From the NCBI GenBank assembly GCA_012934845.2, contig WNNJ02002386.1, forward strand, positions 1 through 64,000: a stretch of DNA of 64,000 nucleotides, written 5' to 3'. Numbering within the stretch: position 1 is the stretch's first letter; each line of letters starts with the position of its first letter. Under the pieces are notes generated by a model. It worked only from the letters and a program-made list of their open reading frames with translations, was not told the DNA's origin and did not search any database. Both the position numbers and the translations under genes were made by a program. This stretch comes from Pomphorhynchus laevis (lineage: Eukaryota > Acanthocephala > Palaeacanthocephala > Echinorhynchida > Pomphorhynchidae). Positions 24,820-36,224 of the stretch are shown piece after piece.

Positions 24820-25465
24820 TATAGAGGCCGGAAATGGGGATCAGATCCCTCCAGCCCACACCAGTGTGCCGCCTTCCGTCTAAACAACTCAGGGTCTCTC
24901 ACACAGCTTGAATCCAATCGAGGCGGACAATGGTTGGTAATCGCCAGATGAAGAACTTAAGAAACCTTAATATTTGCTCTATGGAACGTCCTCTAGAAAA
25001 GTAGACTCATCCCGAAATTGCCCAGGTATCTCATAGGCGCACCTGAGCTTTCTCACTTAATTACAGATGCTGAGCCCGTTTCAGGGTCCATCTAACTTTC
25101 TTCAGTACACGTTTGAATTTAATCAAAACTGGTCCGGTCGATCATTTAACCGTAATGATGCACCTTAGGTATTTTACTCGATGTGTAAAGGTATGGAGTA
25201 GTTGATCGTTTAATATGAAAAAGAAAGCTTAGATGAATAGACTCTTTATTTTTTCTTTGTTGCAGGAGTATCATAATATACAACCACATTCGATTTAGAT
25301 AAGTTGAGAATAAGATTTGCCGTGGATAACTGGTCTTTTAATCTTGAAAAGAAACAGATGATGTCTGAGACTACATATATGCACCTGCGTCCAGAAAACA
25401 TGGTTGTAGTATCATCAGCGTATACAACTAGATGTTAATCGCGTTTAAATGTCTTAAAGAGTATG
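24820..25465 (-). mobile_element. LINE family A, 5'-truncated copy
   Basis: Reverse complement of the end of family A. 24,960-25,200 matches the region after the RT, and 25,270-25,465 matches the RT end, with the tat-acg-ctgatgat block encoding the Y-A-D-D region near 25,411-25,425. Truncated within the RT, as is usual for LINE copies. Its 3' end faces the 3' end of the copy to its left; the exact junction (24,740-24,820) cannot be fixed by eye. Confidence 0.8.
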
Positions 25466-25679
25466 ATAGAAAATCGTTTGTTAATCGAATATCCCAAGCG
25501 ATAAGGACGAGGGTAACATATTTAACGAGTAGCCAGAACCGGAAGCGATACGTTTAGAAATTTTTAAAGTCAGTCTGGAAGATTTTATTGAGTGTGCATT
25601 ACTTGCGATGCATAAAGAATATGCGATTTACGAGACGTGTAAACAATACAAAATTGCATAAAAATATCGTCCAGCTGTT

Positions 25680-25761
25680 TGTTGTATTTTATGTCTATGT
25701 TACTTATATACTATTTTTAGATGTTAAATAAAACCACTTTGGTTTCAGTTTAAACACTACA
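25680..25761 (+). repeat. 5' LTR of the Mag-like fossil
   Basis: Starts tgttgtatttta and ends aaacactaca. Matches 29,371-29,451 almost exactly. Confidence 0.85.
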
Positions 25762-28700
25762 ATTTATTTCACATTGTTGAAGTTGGATACAGACTCACTT
25801 CAATGTCTATCTCGGAGGACGCTATTTCAAGACAGTCAATCGGAAAGTCGAGCGTTCGACTAGATCGATTTAATGTAACGCCAGACGAAACCATGGTTAA
25901 AAAAAGTAAAAGCTATGGAAACGAAACTTCAAATATGTCCTGTCGATCAACGACATAACGGATAAGCTGGAATACTTATTTATTTATGTAGACCACCAAA
26001 TCTACGAGTTGATTGAAGATTCGAATAACTACGTGGATGCTATGGGCACACTAGATAAAATCTACATCAAAACACCAAACGAAATACCGGCGCGTCACAT
26101 ACTATCTGTCCGTAGTCAGAAGCACGAAGACATCGATATTTACATTCAATCCCTACTATCTCTAGCTAAAGATCGCAACTTTAAAGCGGTGACAGCAGAA
26201 GAATCAAAGAACGATTACATAAGAGATTCCTTCATCCGTGGATTCAAGTCTGATACGATAAGACAGCGTCTTCTAGAATTCGACCAACCGGATCTCGAAA
26301 AGCTATTTCCATAGCGAAATCCTTGGTAACATCGCAGCAAAGTGTCGAGTTATACCACCGACGAGATGACTCACTTCCGGATCAACGAGTCGAGATTGCA
26401 CAAGTCAGCACGAACTGAGATGTGAAAAAGGACCGCCGCATTATAATCAAGAAAGTGATAAGGAACAATGCCTAAATCGTATCGATAAATCGACCAGCAG
26501 AAGCTACAACAATCAATCGAAGACATGCTTCTTCTGTGGATGCAACTTGCATAATCGAAGTAATTGTCCTGCTAAGCAAGCGATCTGTTTTAAATGCGGC
26601 AAGAAGGGTCACTTTTCCCATGTCTGTGCATCATCAAAGTTTAAACAATCAGCATCTTCATCGGTTATCCTCTCAACTGTCAATAACTCAAAATCTCAAC
26701 TGAAGGAATAAATCTCTATATGTGGAAAGCCTGTGACATCACTCATCGATACCGGCAGTTCTTTGAATTTTTTCGATAGCAAGATTGTCGCTATGTTAAA
26801 GCTAAGGAAGCTCAATACTATGACGAGAGTTTACCTAGCTTTAGAAGCTATCAAGACCGTTCATGCTAAGTGCATCGTTGATTTTCAATTTCAGGGAAAA
26901 GAATATGCTAACGCTGAGCTTTACGTGTTGCCAGATTTATGTACGGAAGTGATATTGGGATTGTCCATTCTTAGGCTACATCAAACATTGGCCATTGAAT
27001 TTTGAGGTTCTCTGTAAGGCATCGAAATGGCTGCGTCTACATCAACAGGCATAGAACCGCTCAAGCTCTTCAGGAACTTATCTCCCGACGTTTTCCCGAT
27101 CATAACCAGAAGCAGGAAATTCAATCCAATGGACGAACAATTCATTCGCATTGAAGTACAGCGTTACTGAACAATGGCATCATTGAGCCCAATTCGTCTC
27201 CATGGAGAGCCCAGGTTGTCGTTGTTCCGAGGTAGATGGGCCGAAAAAGTCTTGTTGTCGATTTCTCGCGAACCATAAATTGATATACGTATCTAGACGC
27301 ATATCCCGTCCCAAAAATATCCGATATCGTAGGTCAAATATCTAAGCATCGTTATTTATCGCTTGTCGACCTTGATGAGGCATACTACCAGATTGATATA
27401 GATCCACAAGAAAGGCCATACACCGCGTTCGGAGCCAGCGGTGCATAAACAACTTGATCGATTCAAATGAGCTTAAAGGCGTCTACTCATATACTGACGA
27501 CATTATAGTATGTGGCAAGACCAAAGTTGATTATGACCTTAATTTACAAAAGCTTAAGCATTCGCTAAACCTCCTGGGGTTAAAGATAAACGACAGAAAG
27601 TCAATTTACAGCGTAACAAAATTACGAACTCTCGGATATGAAATTAAATACAACACACTACGTTCTGATCCAGATCGTCTCTCAGCTTTGTGTAAATTAA
27701 AAATTCCTGAAAATATAACGGCCTTAAAGAGATTATTGGGATTCTTCTCATATTATAGCAAATGGATCAAAAAATTTTCATCAAACATTCTTCGCTGACG
27801 AAGCAGAATTTGCGCTTCCCGCTGACAAGATACCAGAGTGATACAATAGAAGCAATCAAGAAAGACATCATCAACGCGTGTATCTGTACGATTGATGACA
27901 ATTGTCATTTTTCGGTTGAAACGGACGCTTCCGAAAACGCCATCGGAGCAACATTATTTCAGAACAACCAACCAGTGACGTTCTTCTCACGTAAACTGAA
28001 TATGCATGAAAAGCGACACCATATCATTGAGAAGAAAGCATACGCTATAATTGAGGTTCTTCGAAACTGGAGGCATTTCCTCCTTCCTCGATCATTCACC
28101 CTTCTCACGGATCAGAAATCTGTCGCATTTATGCTTGATAATAAACGATACGGGAAGATAAAGAACGATAAAATCGCGCGATGGAAGATGGAGTTATCGA
28201 ATTTTCCATTCAAAGTGCATTACAGACGTGGATCCGAAAATATTTTAGCCGATATTATGTCAAGAGACGTATGTGGAGCGATGAACAACTTAAGCAACCT
28301 CAAAGAAATCCACACGAGATTACTGCACTCCGGAGTTACCCGGATGCTGCATTTCATTCCCACTCACAATCTGCCGTTTTCTGTTGAGGATGTTCGCGCA
28401 ACAATTTGTCAATGTAAAACGTGTTGCCTAATCAAGCCCAGATTATTCAAGCCATATTACGATCAGCATCTGATAAAGGCGAGTTCGCCTTTGGAAAGGC
28501 TATCCATCGATTTTAAAGGGCCAATGCCAAAATCAACACGTGGTTTCACTTATCTCTTCACGGGAATCGATGAGTTTAGTCGTTATCCATTCGCGTTTGC
28601 GGTGAAAGACACGTCGACCGAGACAGCCATCGAATGTATTCGCAAAATAATCGCGTTCTGCGAATGTCCTCAATATATTCACTCTGATAGAGGAACTGCT

Positions 28701-29370
28701 TTTTAATCAAAAGATTTCAAGGACTTCTTAAACTAACTATAAATTGGCAGTAGTCAAACAACGCCATATAGGCCTCAGGCAAATGGACAGTGCGAACGAT
28801 TTAATGGGACATTATGGAAAACAATATAATTGGCTTTAGAGGCGAACAAGGAAGATATCTCAAAGTGGGAGAGAGTACTAAACGATGCACTATCATCGAT
28901 TCGAGGTCTGCTTTGCACTGCTATAAACGACACGCCTCACAACAAATTCTTCGCCTTTCCTCGACGATTTACACCACCACTTAACCTTCCGAAATGGTTG
29001 ACGGATTCTGACAACGTTCTAATGAGGAACTATAATCGGCATTCTAAATACGAGCCAATGGTTCAGAGAGTGAGCTTTTGGATTCCAGTCCAGCTTATTC
29101 GACCGTCGAAGACGCAGCGGGAAAGATCCAGAAGGTTTCGACACAAAACTTGGCAAACGAGGGAAATAATGATGCAGTGAAAGACGACGAGTCAAATAAG
29201 GACGATGCAGCTGACATGCCTTACTATGACACGACCACAATCGATAACCAGAAAGGAAATGCTTAGGTCAAAGTCACATCCCCTGGTCCCTTAGTTTTTC
29301 GACGAACCCAACGCATCAGGCGTATACTCACCAGGTATATGGATTGACAAAACAACGAAGCTGCGAAGAA

Positions 29371-29451
29371 TGTTGTATTTATGTCTATGTTACTTATATA
29401 CTATGTTTAGGTGTTAAATAAAACCACTTTGGTTTCAGTTTAAACACTACA
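29371..29451 (+). repeat. 3' LTR of the Mag-like fossil
   Basis: Starts tgttgtatttatgtc and ends aaacactaca; preceded by a purine-rich run (gaagctgcgaagaa) of the kind used for plus-strand priming. No clear target-site duplication could be assigned. Confidence 0.82.
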
Positions 29452-29799
29452 TTGTTAAAATAGCAAATGCCATTCAGACAAGAATTACCGATCTATAGGC
29501 ATACGGGGTAATATTCAATTTTCCATGGTAAAATTGCATGATTAGTCGATTGAAAGCTATGATCAGTATAACAAAATCACATTAGTACAAAGTTAGAGGA
29601 TGTGAAGTGTTAGCCATTAAATAATCTACTGCTTATTTTGAATAATATATCATTTGTCTAAATGATAAGACATTCACTTTGGGATTGTTGTGGTACTGTT
29701 CACCTTTTGTGCTAATATATTTATTGCTATTCAACTGTTTCAAATAAGTTTAATAAAGCTAACAGTTTAGCATTACAATTTATTAAACTTGGATTTAAC

Positions 29800-31370
29800 G
29801 ATGCAATCAGCTACATGATTTGGAAACAACGATTTACAAGCTTAATCCGACTTACAAAGACAAGTGGCTAAGTACTTAAAATCAAGCAAGCTCAATGCGA
29901 TTCCCGGGGATCCATATGCCTTAGATGTTTGGAGACAATTGTTGCATGCATTCAAAGGGTTCATGCAATATCTGAGCGTATCTGATAACGAGAAGTTGAG
30001 AATTTCGTGAATTTCGTTTTTGCGTCCATATTCAAATAATCACAACCTGCTCGAAATTAAGCGTTAGTTATTGCTATTATAAATGAAATGTTCGATCGAC
30101 CGCCGAATAATGTATATGCCAGATATATTTTGTCATTCAGACTTCAACTAGATATGGAGGATGCACGTCAGTATTTCGAAACGTTGAAGTTGTTTGCAGT
30201 TGAATGCAACTTTGAAGTTGTCATTGTTAATGATCATATAAATCAAAATTTGTTACATGTCTTCATCGAGTTTAATACAAGCAAGATAAGGGAACGATTA
30301 CTTGAAAACGCTGCGCTTAATCTTTTAATGACAAATAAGTCATCTATAATTTGGCTACTATTATCGCCTATTGGAAGACCTTTAATTTGCCTGAATATAG
30401 AGGCCTCTACTTTTTAATAATTTTGATTTATCAAAATATTTATGGCTTTTATTAATTCAGTTTTATCCATTTATTTATATATACTTGATGGTTGTATTTT
30501 TGTTAGATAGGTTTTATATAAACAAGGTTAATTAATTTTTCTAAAGTTTCGTTAATATCAGCGAAATGTTGATTTATATAAAGCGTACTAAAATCCTACT
30601 TATTTAAATTCAATTTTATCCATATATTTATATTCACTTGAACTCAGGCAAAAGCCGTTGAGCAGGCGGAACATCGAGAAAATTGTGTACTGAAACTCGG
30701 TAGTTTCTTGCAATTACTAGGCTATTCAGGGCTGACTCGACTGATAACGGTAACGAAAGTATCAGTACAGATAACATCGTATAAGATTATTCAGCAAATA
30801 TCACGGCTGCAGTAAACATTTTAAATCCAATGATGTGCTTTTTGGAGTAGCAAGATTAAGCATACACGGTTTAAATGTCCAACGAGAAACTTTTATTGTA
30901 AAAATGTGAGAAAGTGGGGCACTGCACGGGTTTGCCAGTCAGAAGCTGGATAAATATGCAATGGTTGTTTTTACATCTACCATATGTTCGTCACATTCAA
31001 CGCTACCAATATTCCTCCAATATATTCCTTAGTCGATACAGGCAGTAGAAATAATTTTATTCACATGGACTTAATCACTATATTGGAACTTTTTTGTCTT
31101 CACAAGATAGTCCCAAGTCATAATGACATATCGAAGCCTGGTTGTACGAACAAAAGGTTCGATCGATATCGATGTAAGGATCAAGGATCGAACATACTTA
31201 CAGCGGTGTTTCATATCTTGGACAATTTGTGTACTGACTGCTTACTGGATCAGGAGATTTTGCAACAATACGAATCAATTACGCTGAACTTCAAAGGTTC
31301 AAGTCCACCACTTTGTATTGCAGCTCTTTCTGCATTAAAGATTAAACTCCCTCGCATCTGCTTCTGACGC
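29800..31370 (+). mobile_element. Second fossil LTR-type element, gag and protease parts only
   Basis: A more decayed relic. A gag-like frame at 30,088-30,417 resembles the gag of the neighbouring Mag-like fossil (ARYILSFR compared with ARHILSVR, and IRERLLE compared with IRQRLLE). A protease-like part lies at about 30,984-31,200 (SLVDTGSRNNFIHMD). No RT, integrase or LTR pair was found. It is broken many times and looks older than its neighbour. Boundaries are approximate. Confidence 0.65.
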
Positions 31371-32230
31371 ATCAAAGTAAAAGCAGATAACTACGGTCCC
31401 GTCGCTTTTCAATTCCCGAATCAAATTTTATCAAGCAGGAAATCGATAGAAGATTGTTAAAAGATATAATTCGACCCATGTATGGCAAAGCCCGAGACAC
31501 TAACTACTCATCATATTTTAAATAGTTCAAGAAATTTGGATATCCAGCAAGCAACTAATAGAGATTTTGGGAATACTAACAATTTTGATATGTCTTTGTG
31601 GTACGCGAGAGTTGAAGCTTAATCTATATTTCGAGCAATATATTCTTAAAGTGCATAGTAAATTTTACCATGAGAGCATATACAATTAAATTGAAAATAT
31701 TTATGGATTTAGTCTTTAAATTCATCGTTAAATATTGTTTTAATTCAAAATCATTACTAAATTATAATAATACTGCTGCAACCATAATAATTATAGCTGT
31801 CACTAAAATTTATATATAAAAATTGGTAGTGCGAAAAATCGCTTGAAACTGTGATCCAGGAGCCAAAACTGGTTACGATTGATTTTTAACCCTATGTGTT
31901 GCTAAATAACTGGACTTCGATCATCAGCTCCATCAGTCTAATGTATCACTCCGAGACGCTCCTAACCACCCAGCAGCCATCCTCAGCAACAAACAAACCT
32001 TCGCTGTATTCCCTGCGCTTGTAATCATAATGCTTGCACGAGTGTTGGGAGCATATTTCATAGTATTTATAGTCTCCGAAAAGGACACGTGACTACGTGT
32101 GGGAAAGTAACTGTGCTCCCGTGCTAAGCATGTTTTTAGGAAGGCAGTTTAAAGATATATTAATGTATATGCAATCAATGAATATAATATATATGCAATC
32201 AATCATATATATGCAATCAATGTATAAATA

Positions 32231-32265
32231 ATATAAAATACGTAGACTCTGTTAGCTGATTTGAT
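32231..32265 (-). repeat. Dispersed motif copy 3 (inverted)
   Basis: Reverse complement reads aaatcagctaacagagtcta and then cgtattttatatt, matching the copies at 6,645, 19,095 and 62,207. Confidence 0.6.
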
Positions 32266-32920
32266 TTGTATATTAAACTAAATACTGTATGTATTTTTAT
32301 TTAAAAATTTATCATTGAGAAAAATATTAAAAATTTAAACTTTTTTAATTAAATTAATATATAAAATATTATAAATTGTATAAATATATGCAATTCTATT
32401 TTAATATTAAAAATTGAGACAAGGTACATATGTATCACATTGCAAAATAATTAAATTTTAATAATTATAATCCACTTTATTATTAAATGATGTTATAAGA
32501 ACCTTAATATTTTAGTGTGTATTTCAAAACTCTTAGCAACATTTGAATAAAATCATCAATATTGGCACAATGTCAAAATTCAAAAAAAATAATTAAAAAA
32601 TTATTTTGTGTGTGACAAATACCATCCGTGAAAATGTGAAATGCATATCGTGCCATTTATACAAATTAGCTACAATACCTGAAAGCATCTACGCTACAGC
32701 TACTAAGTACTTTTGCTTTGATAATTTGTAAAAGAAAATAAAACATCTAATATGAATAATTTAAAAACGTTTTGATTAATTTTCAATTATTAAAATTCAA
32801 ATTTATCCTTAAATGATGCTAATAGAACATTTAAAAATGTAGTTGTAGGAAATAACCTACTACTACATATTCTAGTAGGAAATAACCTTCCCGATTTTAC
32901 ATTTTTTATTAAATGTATCC

Positions 32921-32959
32921 TAATGCCTCGATCTAGTGGTCAACTAGATCGAGGCATTA
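32921..32959. repeat. Perfect hairpin, 17-bp arms
   Basis: Arms TAATGCCTCGATCTAGT (32,921-32,937) and its exact complement (32,943-32,959) with a 5-nt loop. Unlike most local hairpins it is not simple AT sequence. Not followed by a T run that would suggest a terminator. Confidence 0.9.
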
Positions 32960-33179
32960 TGAAGTATAGCTCTTTTATTTGTTGTAAGAAGTGGACAATA
33001 CCGTCAGTTTATACGAACCTTCTAGATGCTCCGTGATAGCAGGTAACTTAGATGCCAATTGAAATGACATCTGCATAAGTCAGTGACCTTCTTGTATGTG
33101 ATTTTTAATCTGGAAGTTATAAGATGATCTATTGCTGTGATATTAGAAAAACGAGTAAATTTCATATTTTATTCATATG

Positions 33180-35345
33180 TTAAAAGGGCAATGCGTCAGC
33201 ATAGCCAATATTTATATTCGACTACGGGAGATTCACAAGAACCGTGACCGCCTTGATAGGATATTGAGTAGCGGTATGACATGTTAATTGGTGACTTCAA
33301 CGACAAAACTGGTCGCTAGATTAATGCATTACTTTGCAGAGCTAGGAACTATTATTTTACTCACAAACGCCTGTCCCACTCCTTTATTGCACAACAACAA
33401 ACTATATCCTCGGCATACTACTGCTTTATGAGAATCAGATGTTAAAGCCATTGAGTTACACCAACAACTCTCCACATAACATGACCTAATTTGAAGTCAC
33501 ACCAACAACTCTCCACCTAACATGACATACTTCATTAGCGGTAAGAGGAGAATATGTTGCTGAAAAGAAGGTTCCACTTTGATCTATCCGAGTGACCTTT
33601 TTCCAGACAGCTTAACAAATTTTCCCTGTTGTGATAAATACGAGTCTGATCCGACTTAATTCTTTCCTCTCATCGCAAGCTACCGCAATCCTTTTAACCA
33701 CATATAAAGGTCCATATTTAATTCCGATTCGACAAAACTCAAGGTCCTAGCAAAAATGCTACACCTTTCCAACCTCTTGTTTTCCTCAGGTAGGCTTTCT
33801 AAAAAGAATACTGGAGCTATAGAATAGGACGAACATTTCTTGTATTAACTTTTCTCAATCTTGCTTTCAGAAGATATCCAAGAGGGAGAAGCTTGATTGC
33901 TGGAAGAAAAGGACTTCAGGTTAGACAGGTATCATAGTCCTTGATAAAGTTTTGTAGAAGTCACTATCTTTACACAACTATGGAGCCACTCAATCTCCAC
34001 AGCCAATCCCTTCTGAAGGAAGTAGTAGAATTCCTACTTGCTTCATAAGTAGGGACTTATCTGTTACAAACATCCTGAGTTCAAAGGACCCACTTCCGGG
34101 TACTTCCAAAACCCATTAGCCTTGTCTCCACTCGCGTCTGTCAGCTTTTGACAAACACTCAGAGAAATGATGTCGCCATCACTATCCTTTTTGCCACCCC
34201 TTCCTGTTTAGCCGGCATAAACATCAGCCGAAGGATATTTTTAGCTAAGAAAAAATCGATCACATATCCTAAAGATAGGCGGCCCATTTCGATTCAAAAT
34301 TCCATCATCTTCATTTACGAAAAATCGCTTGCGCGTAAAATCCGCGACCGTTTAAGTAAGCGCAATTTGATCCTATCTGACATTCACTGTTTTGAAAGGT
34401 CTCTCAGTCCATTAAGCAATCCTTGCAGTGCATCAGTTTTGTTAAGAAAGCAATAATCAGCTTGCTATATATGTCTTTCTTAACTTTTCTGCTGCATTCG
34501 ACTGCATCTCTATTCCTTTTGTTATCTCGTCTTTTATGTCTTTTGGTTTGCCTGCGAGAAATATTAAATGTGAATATGTTGCTGTACACTAAACGTTTCT
34601 TTTACAAAGATGACTTTGATGCACGCCAGTTCTAATCTATTACAAGTGTGCCTCAATGATCTTCAGTCTCTCCTATCTTATTTCTTGCTGCTTCCATTGT
34701 TATATTCAAACCATTTAAACGTGGTCAGCATCTAGTGGTATACGCTGATGATGTCACAGTCCTATTTTCAGGACGCAGGTGCAAATATGTAGTCTTGAAC
34801 ATCAGTCGCTGCTTCGTAAAATTAAAGACCCGTTTACACCATTGAATCTTCTTCTCAATTCATTCAAATCGCAGGTGGTTATCTTCGATGACACCCCTGC
34901 TACCAATACAAAACAAAAGATATTAGCAATCTATTCTCTTTCCTACGTCATTAAAACCAACCGCTTCCAGCATTTACACACCAAGTAAGCTACATGGGAT
35001 TTACCATTACAGTTAAATGGACGGCCTGATAAGATTTGAATAGGTTCAAGTGTCCTGAATAGAGCTCAAAGGGCCCTGAAACGGCCCCAAACTTCTGTCA
35101 TTGAGAGAGAATGCTCAGGTGCGCCTTTTGTGCATTCAAGCAACGTCAGGATTCATCTTCTTTTCGAATGGACGAACCCCAGGGCAAATAATAAGATTTC
35201 TGAAATTCCTCACGTCGAGACTACCGACCTTAGTACGCTTCGATTGGATCCTAAGATGTGTGAAAGATCCTGAAAGGTTTAGTAGGAAGGCGGCGCGTCG
35301 GTGTATGGTGGTGGGTCCTGATCTCACTAAATTACTGATTAACTA
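33180..35345 (+). mobile_element. LINE family A, 5'-truncated copy
   Basis: Begins inside the endonuclease (counterpart of NVYICPGEIHKNRD) and runs to the 3' region. RT landmarks: DRRPISIQN at 34,270, YEKSLARKIRDRL at 34,310-34,360, and a Y-A-D-D block near 34,740 (tacgctgatgatgtc). Frames are broken many times and the copy is more diverged than the one at 43-47 kb. Confidence 0.8.
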
Positions 35346-35519
35346 GTAGACTGTTATTTTTAGAGAACTCTTAAACTGTTTTGCATTTTGTGATGTTTTT
35401 TTCTGTCGTTTAATATGTTATTAGCTGCATGATGTTTTGTTTAGTAAAAGAATCTATTATTATGTATTATTGAAATGTACGGAATCTCTTTTCTCAACAT
35501 GAAGAACTCCAATTTCAAC

Positions 35520-36060
35520 TCATGACTCAAACGCATGACATGGTAGGTGTGCCTGAATCATGGTTACACTCAGACTGGTAGTGTAATACAATTTGATGGT
35601 TATCATATTATTCGTGTGGATCGTATATTTTGTTGCAGGAGTGGTGGGTGTGCATTCACCCACCAACTATGTAGATCGGAAGTATGTATAATGTAAGCCG
35701 ATCTACATAATAGATTAATGTATCATATCGATCATCTTCACTTGTATTAAATTTTTTTTATCATATGTGAGCCTTTTCAGATTACGAATATTTGATACTT
35801 ATGGGCAATTTTAATCTTCCTACTTTTAATGTGCAAAGTTTACATAGTTGTAGTTTTTTTCGGAATCAAGTGTTATAAACTTCCGATAGAGAATCTACTG
35901 GTTCAAACATGTTCAGAAACCCACTCCTTTTGGCTCTATTAGTTAATCTTGTTTTGACTTTGTTTTTACGAAACAACTTGAGGGCATTGAACATTTTTGA
36001 TTACTTCCTCTCCAACCTCTAGAAATGTCTAAACATTATGTAATATGAATTTACAAAAAC
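35520..36060 (+). mobile_element. LINE endonuclease scrap (another family)
   Basis: Translation around 35,530-35,650 gives HDMVGVPESWLHSDW and, in another frame, a GYHIIRVDR-like segment, followed by sequence for a G-x-F/N-L-P block near 35,800. This is the order of a CR1-type APE endonuclease (E-S/T-W-L...GY...RD R...GGG). Badly broken. Bases 35,346-35,519 between the two LINEs show nothing. Confidence 0.5.
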
Positions 36061-36224
36061 TTATTATGCAACATGATAATTTTTAGAATAAGAGTTAGAG
36101 AAATAATAAATGTGTTGATGTATTTAAATCAATTCGTAATTTAACAACACTGGTGAAAATCATAAAACTTTTATTTGAAAGAAAAATATTACCAAACGTC
36201 TTATCTTTTTAAATATCTCGAATA

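Larger units (their letters stand above)
25680..29451 (+). mobile_element. Fossil Ty3/Gypsy LTR element, Mag-like, with very short LTRs
   Basis: Fossil endogenous LTR element. Terminal direct repeats at 25,680-25,761 and 29,371-29,451 (~82 bp, TG...CA, nearly identical) bound it. Parts seen in order: gag (about 26,000-26,310), two CCHC zinc knuckles (26,525-26,640), aspartic protease (LIDTGSSLNFF near 26,740), reverse transcriptase (27,180-27,790), RNase H (ETDASENAIGATLFQ; 27,900-28,260) and integrase (28,290-28,960). No envelope-like part was seen. The very short LTRs and paired knuckles fit the Mag clade. The coding region is broken in at least about half a dozen places. The LTR similarity suggests a fairly recent insertion. 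It lies just right of a family A LINE copy. Confidence 0.85.
31370..33180. other. Unassigned stretch between retroelements
   Basis: 31,840-32,150 is markedly less AT-rich than its surroundings (cacgtgactacgtgtggg near 32,085) but has no recognisable coding content; it could be an end region of the fossil to its left. The inverted dispersed motif (32,231) and a perfect hairpin (32,921) are listed separately. The rest is AT-rich. Confidence 0.5.

Noticed and set aside
24602-24859. 85-codon minus-strand frame
   Set aside because: Lies across the 3' UTRs of the two tail-to-tail LINE copies; it has no recognisable protein content.
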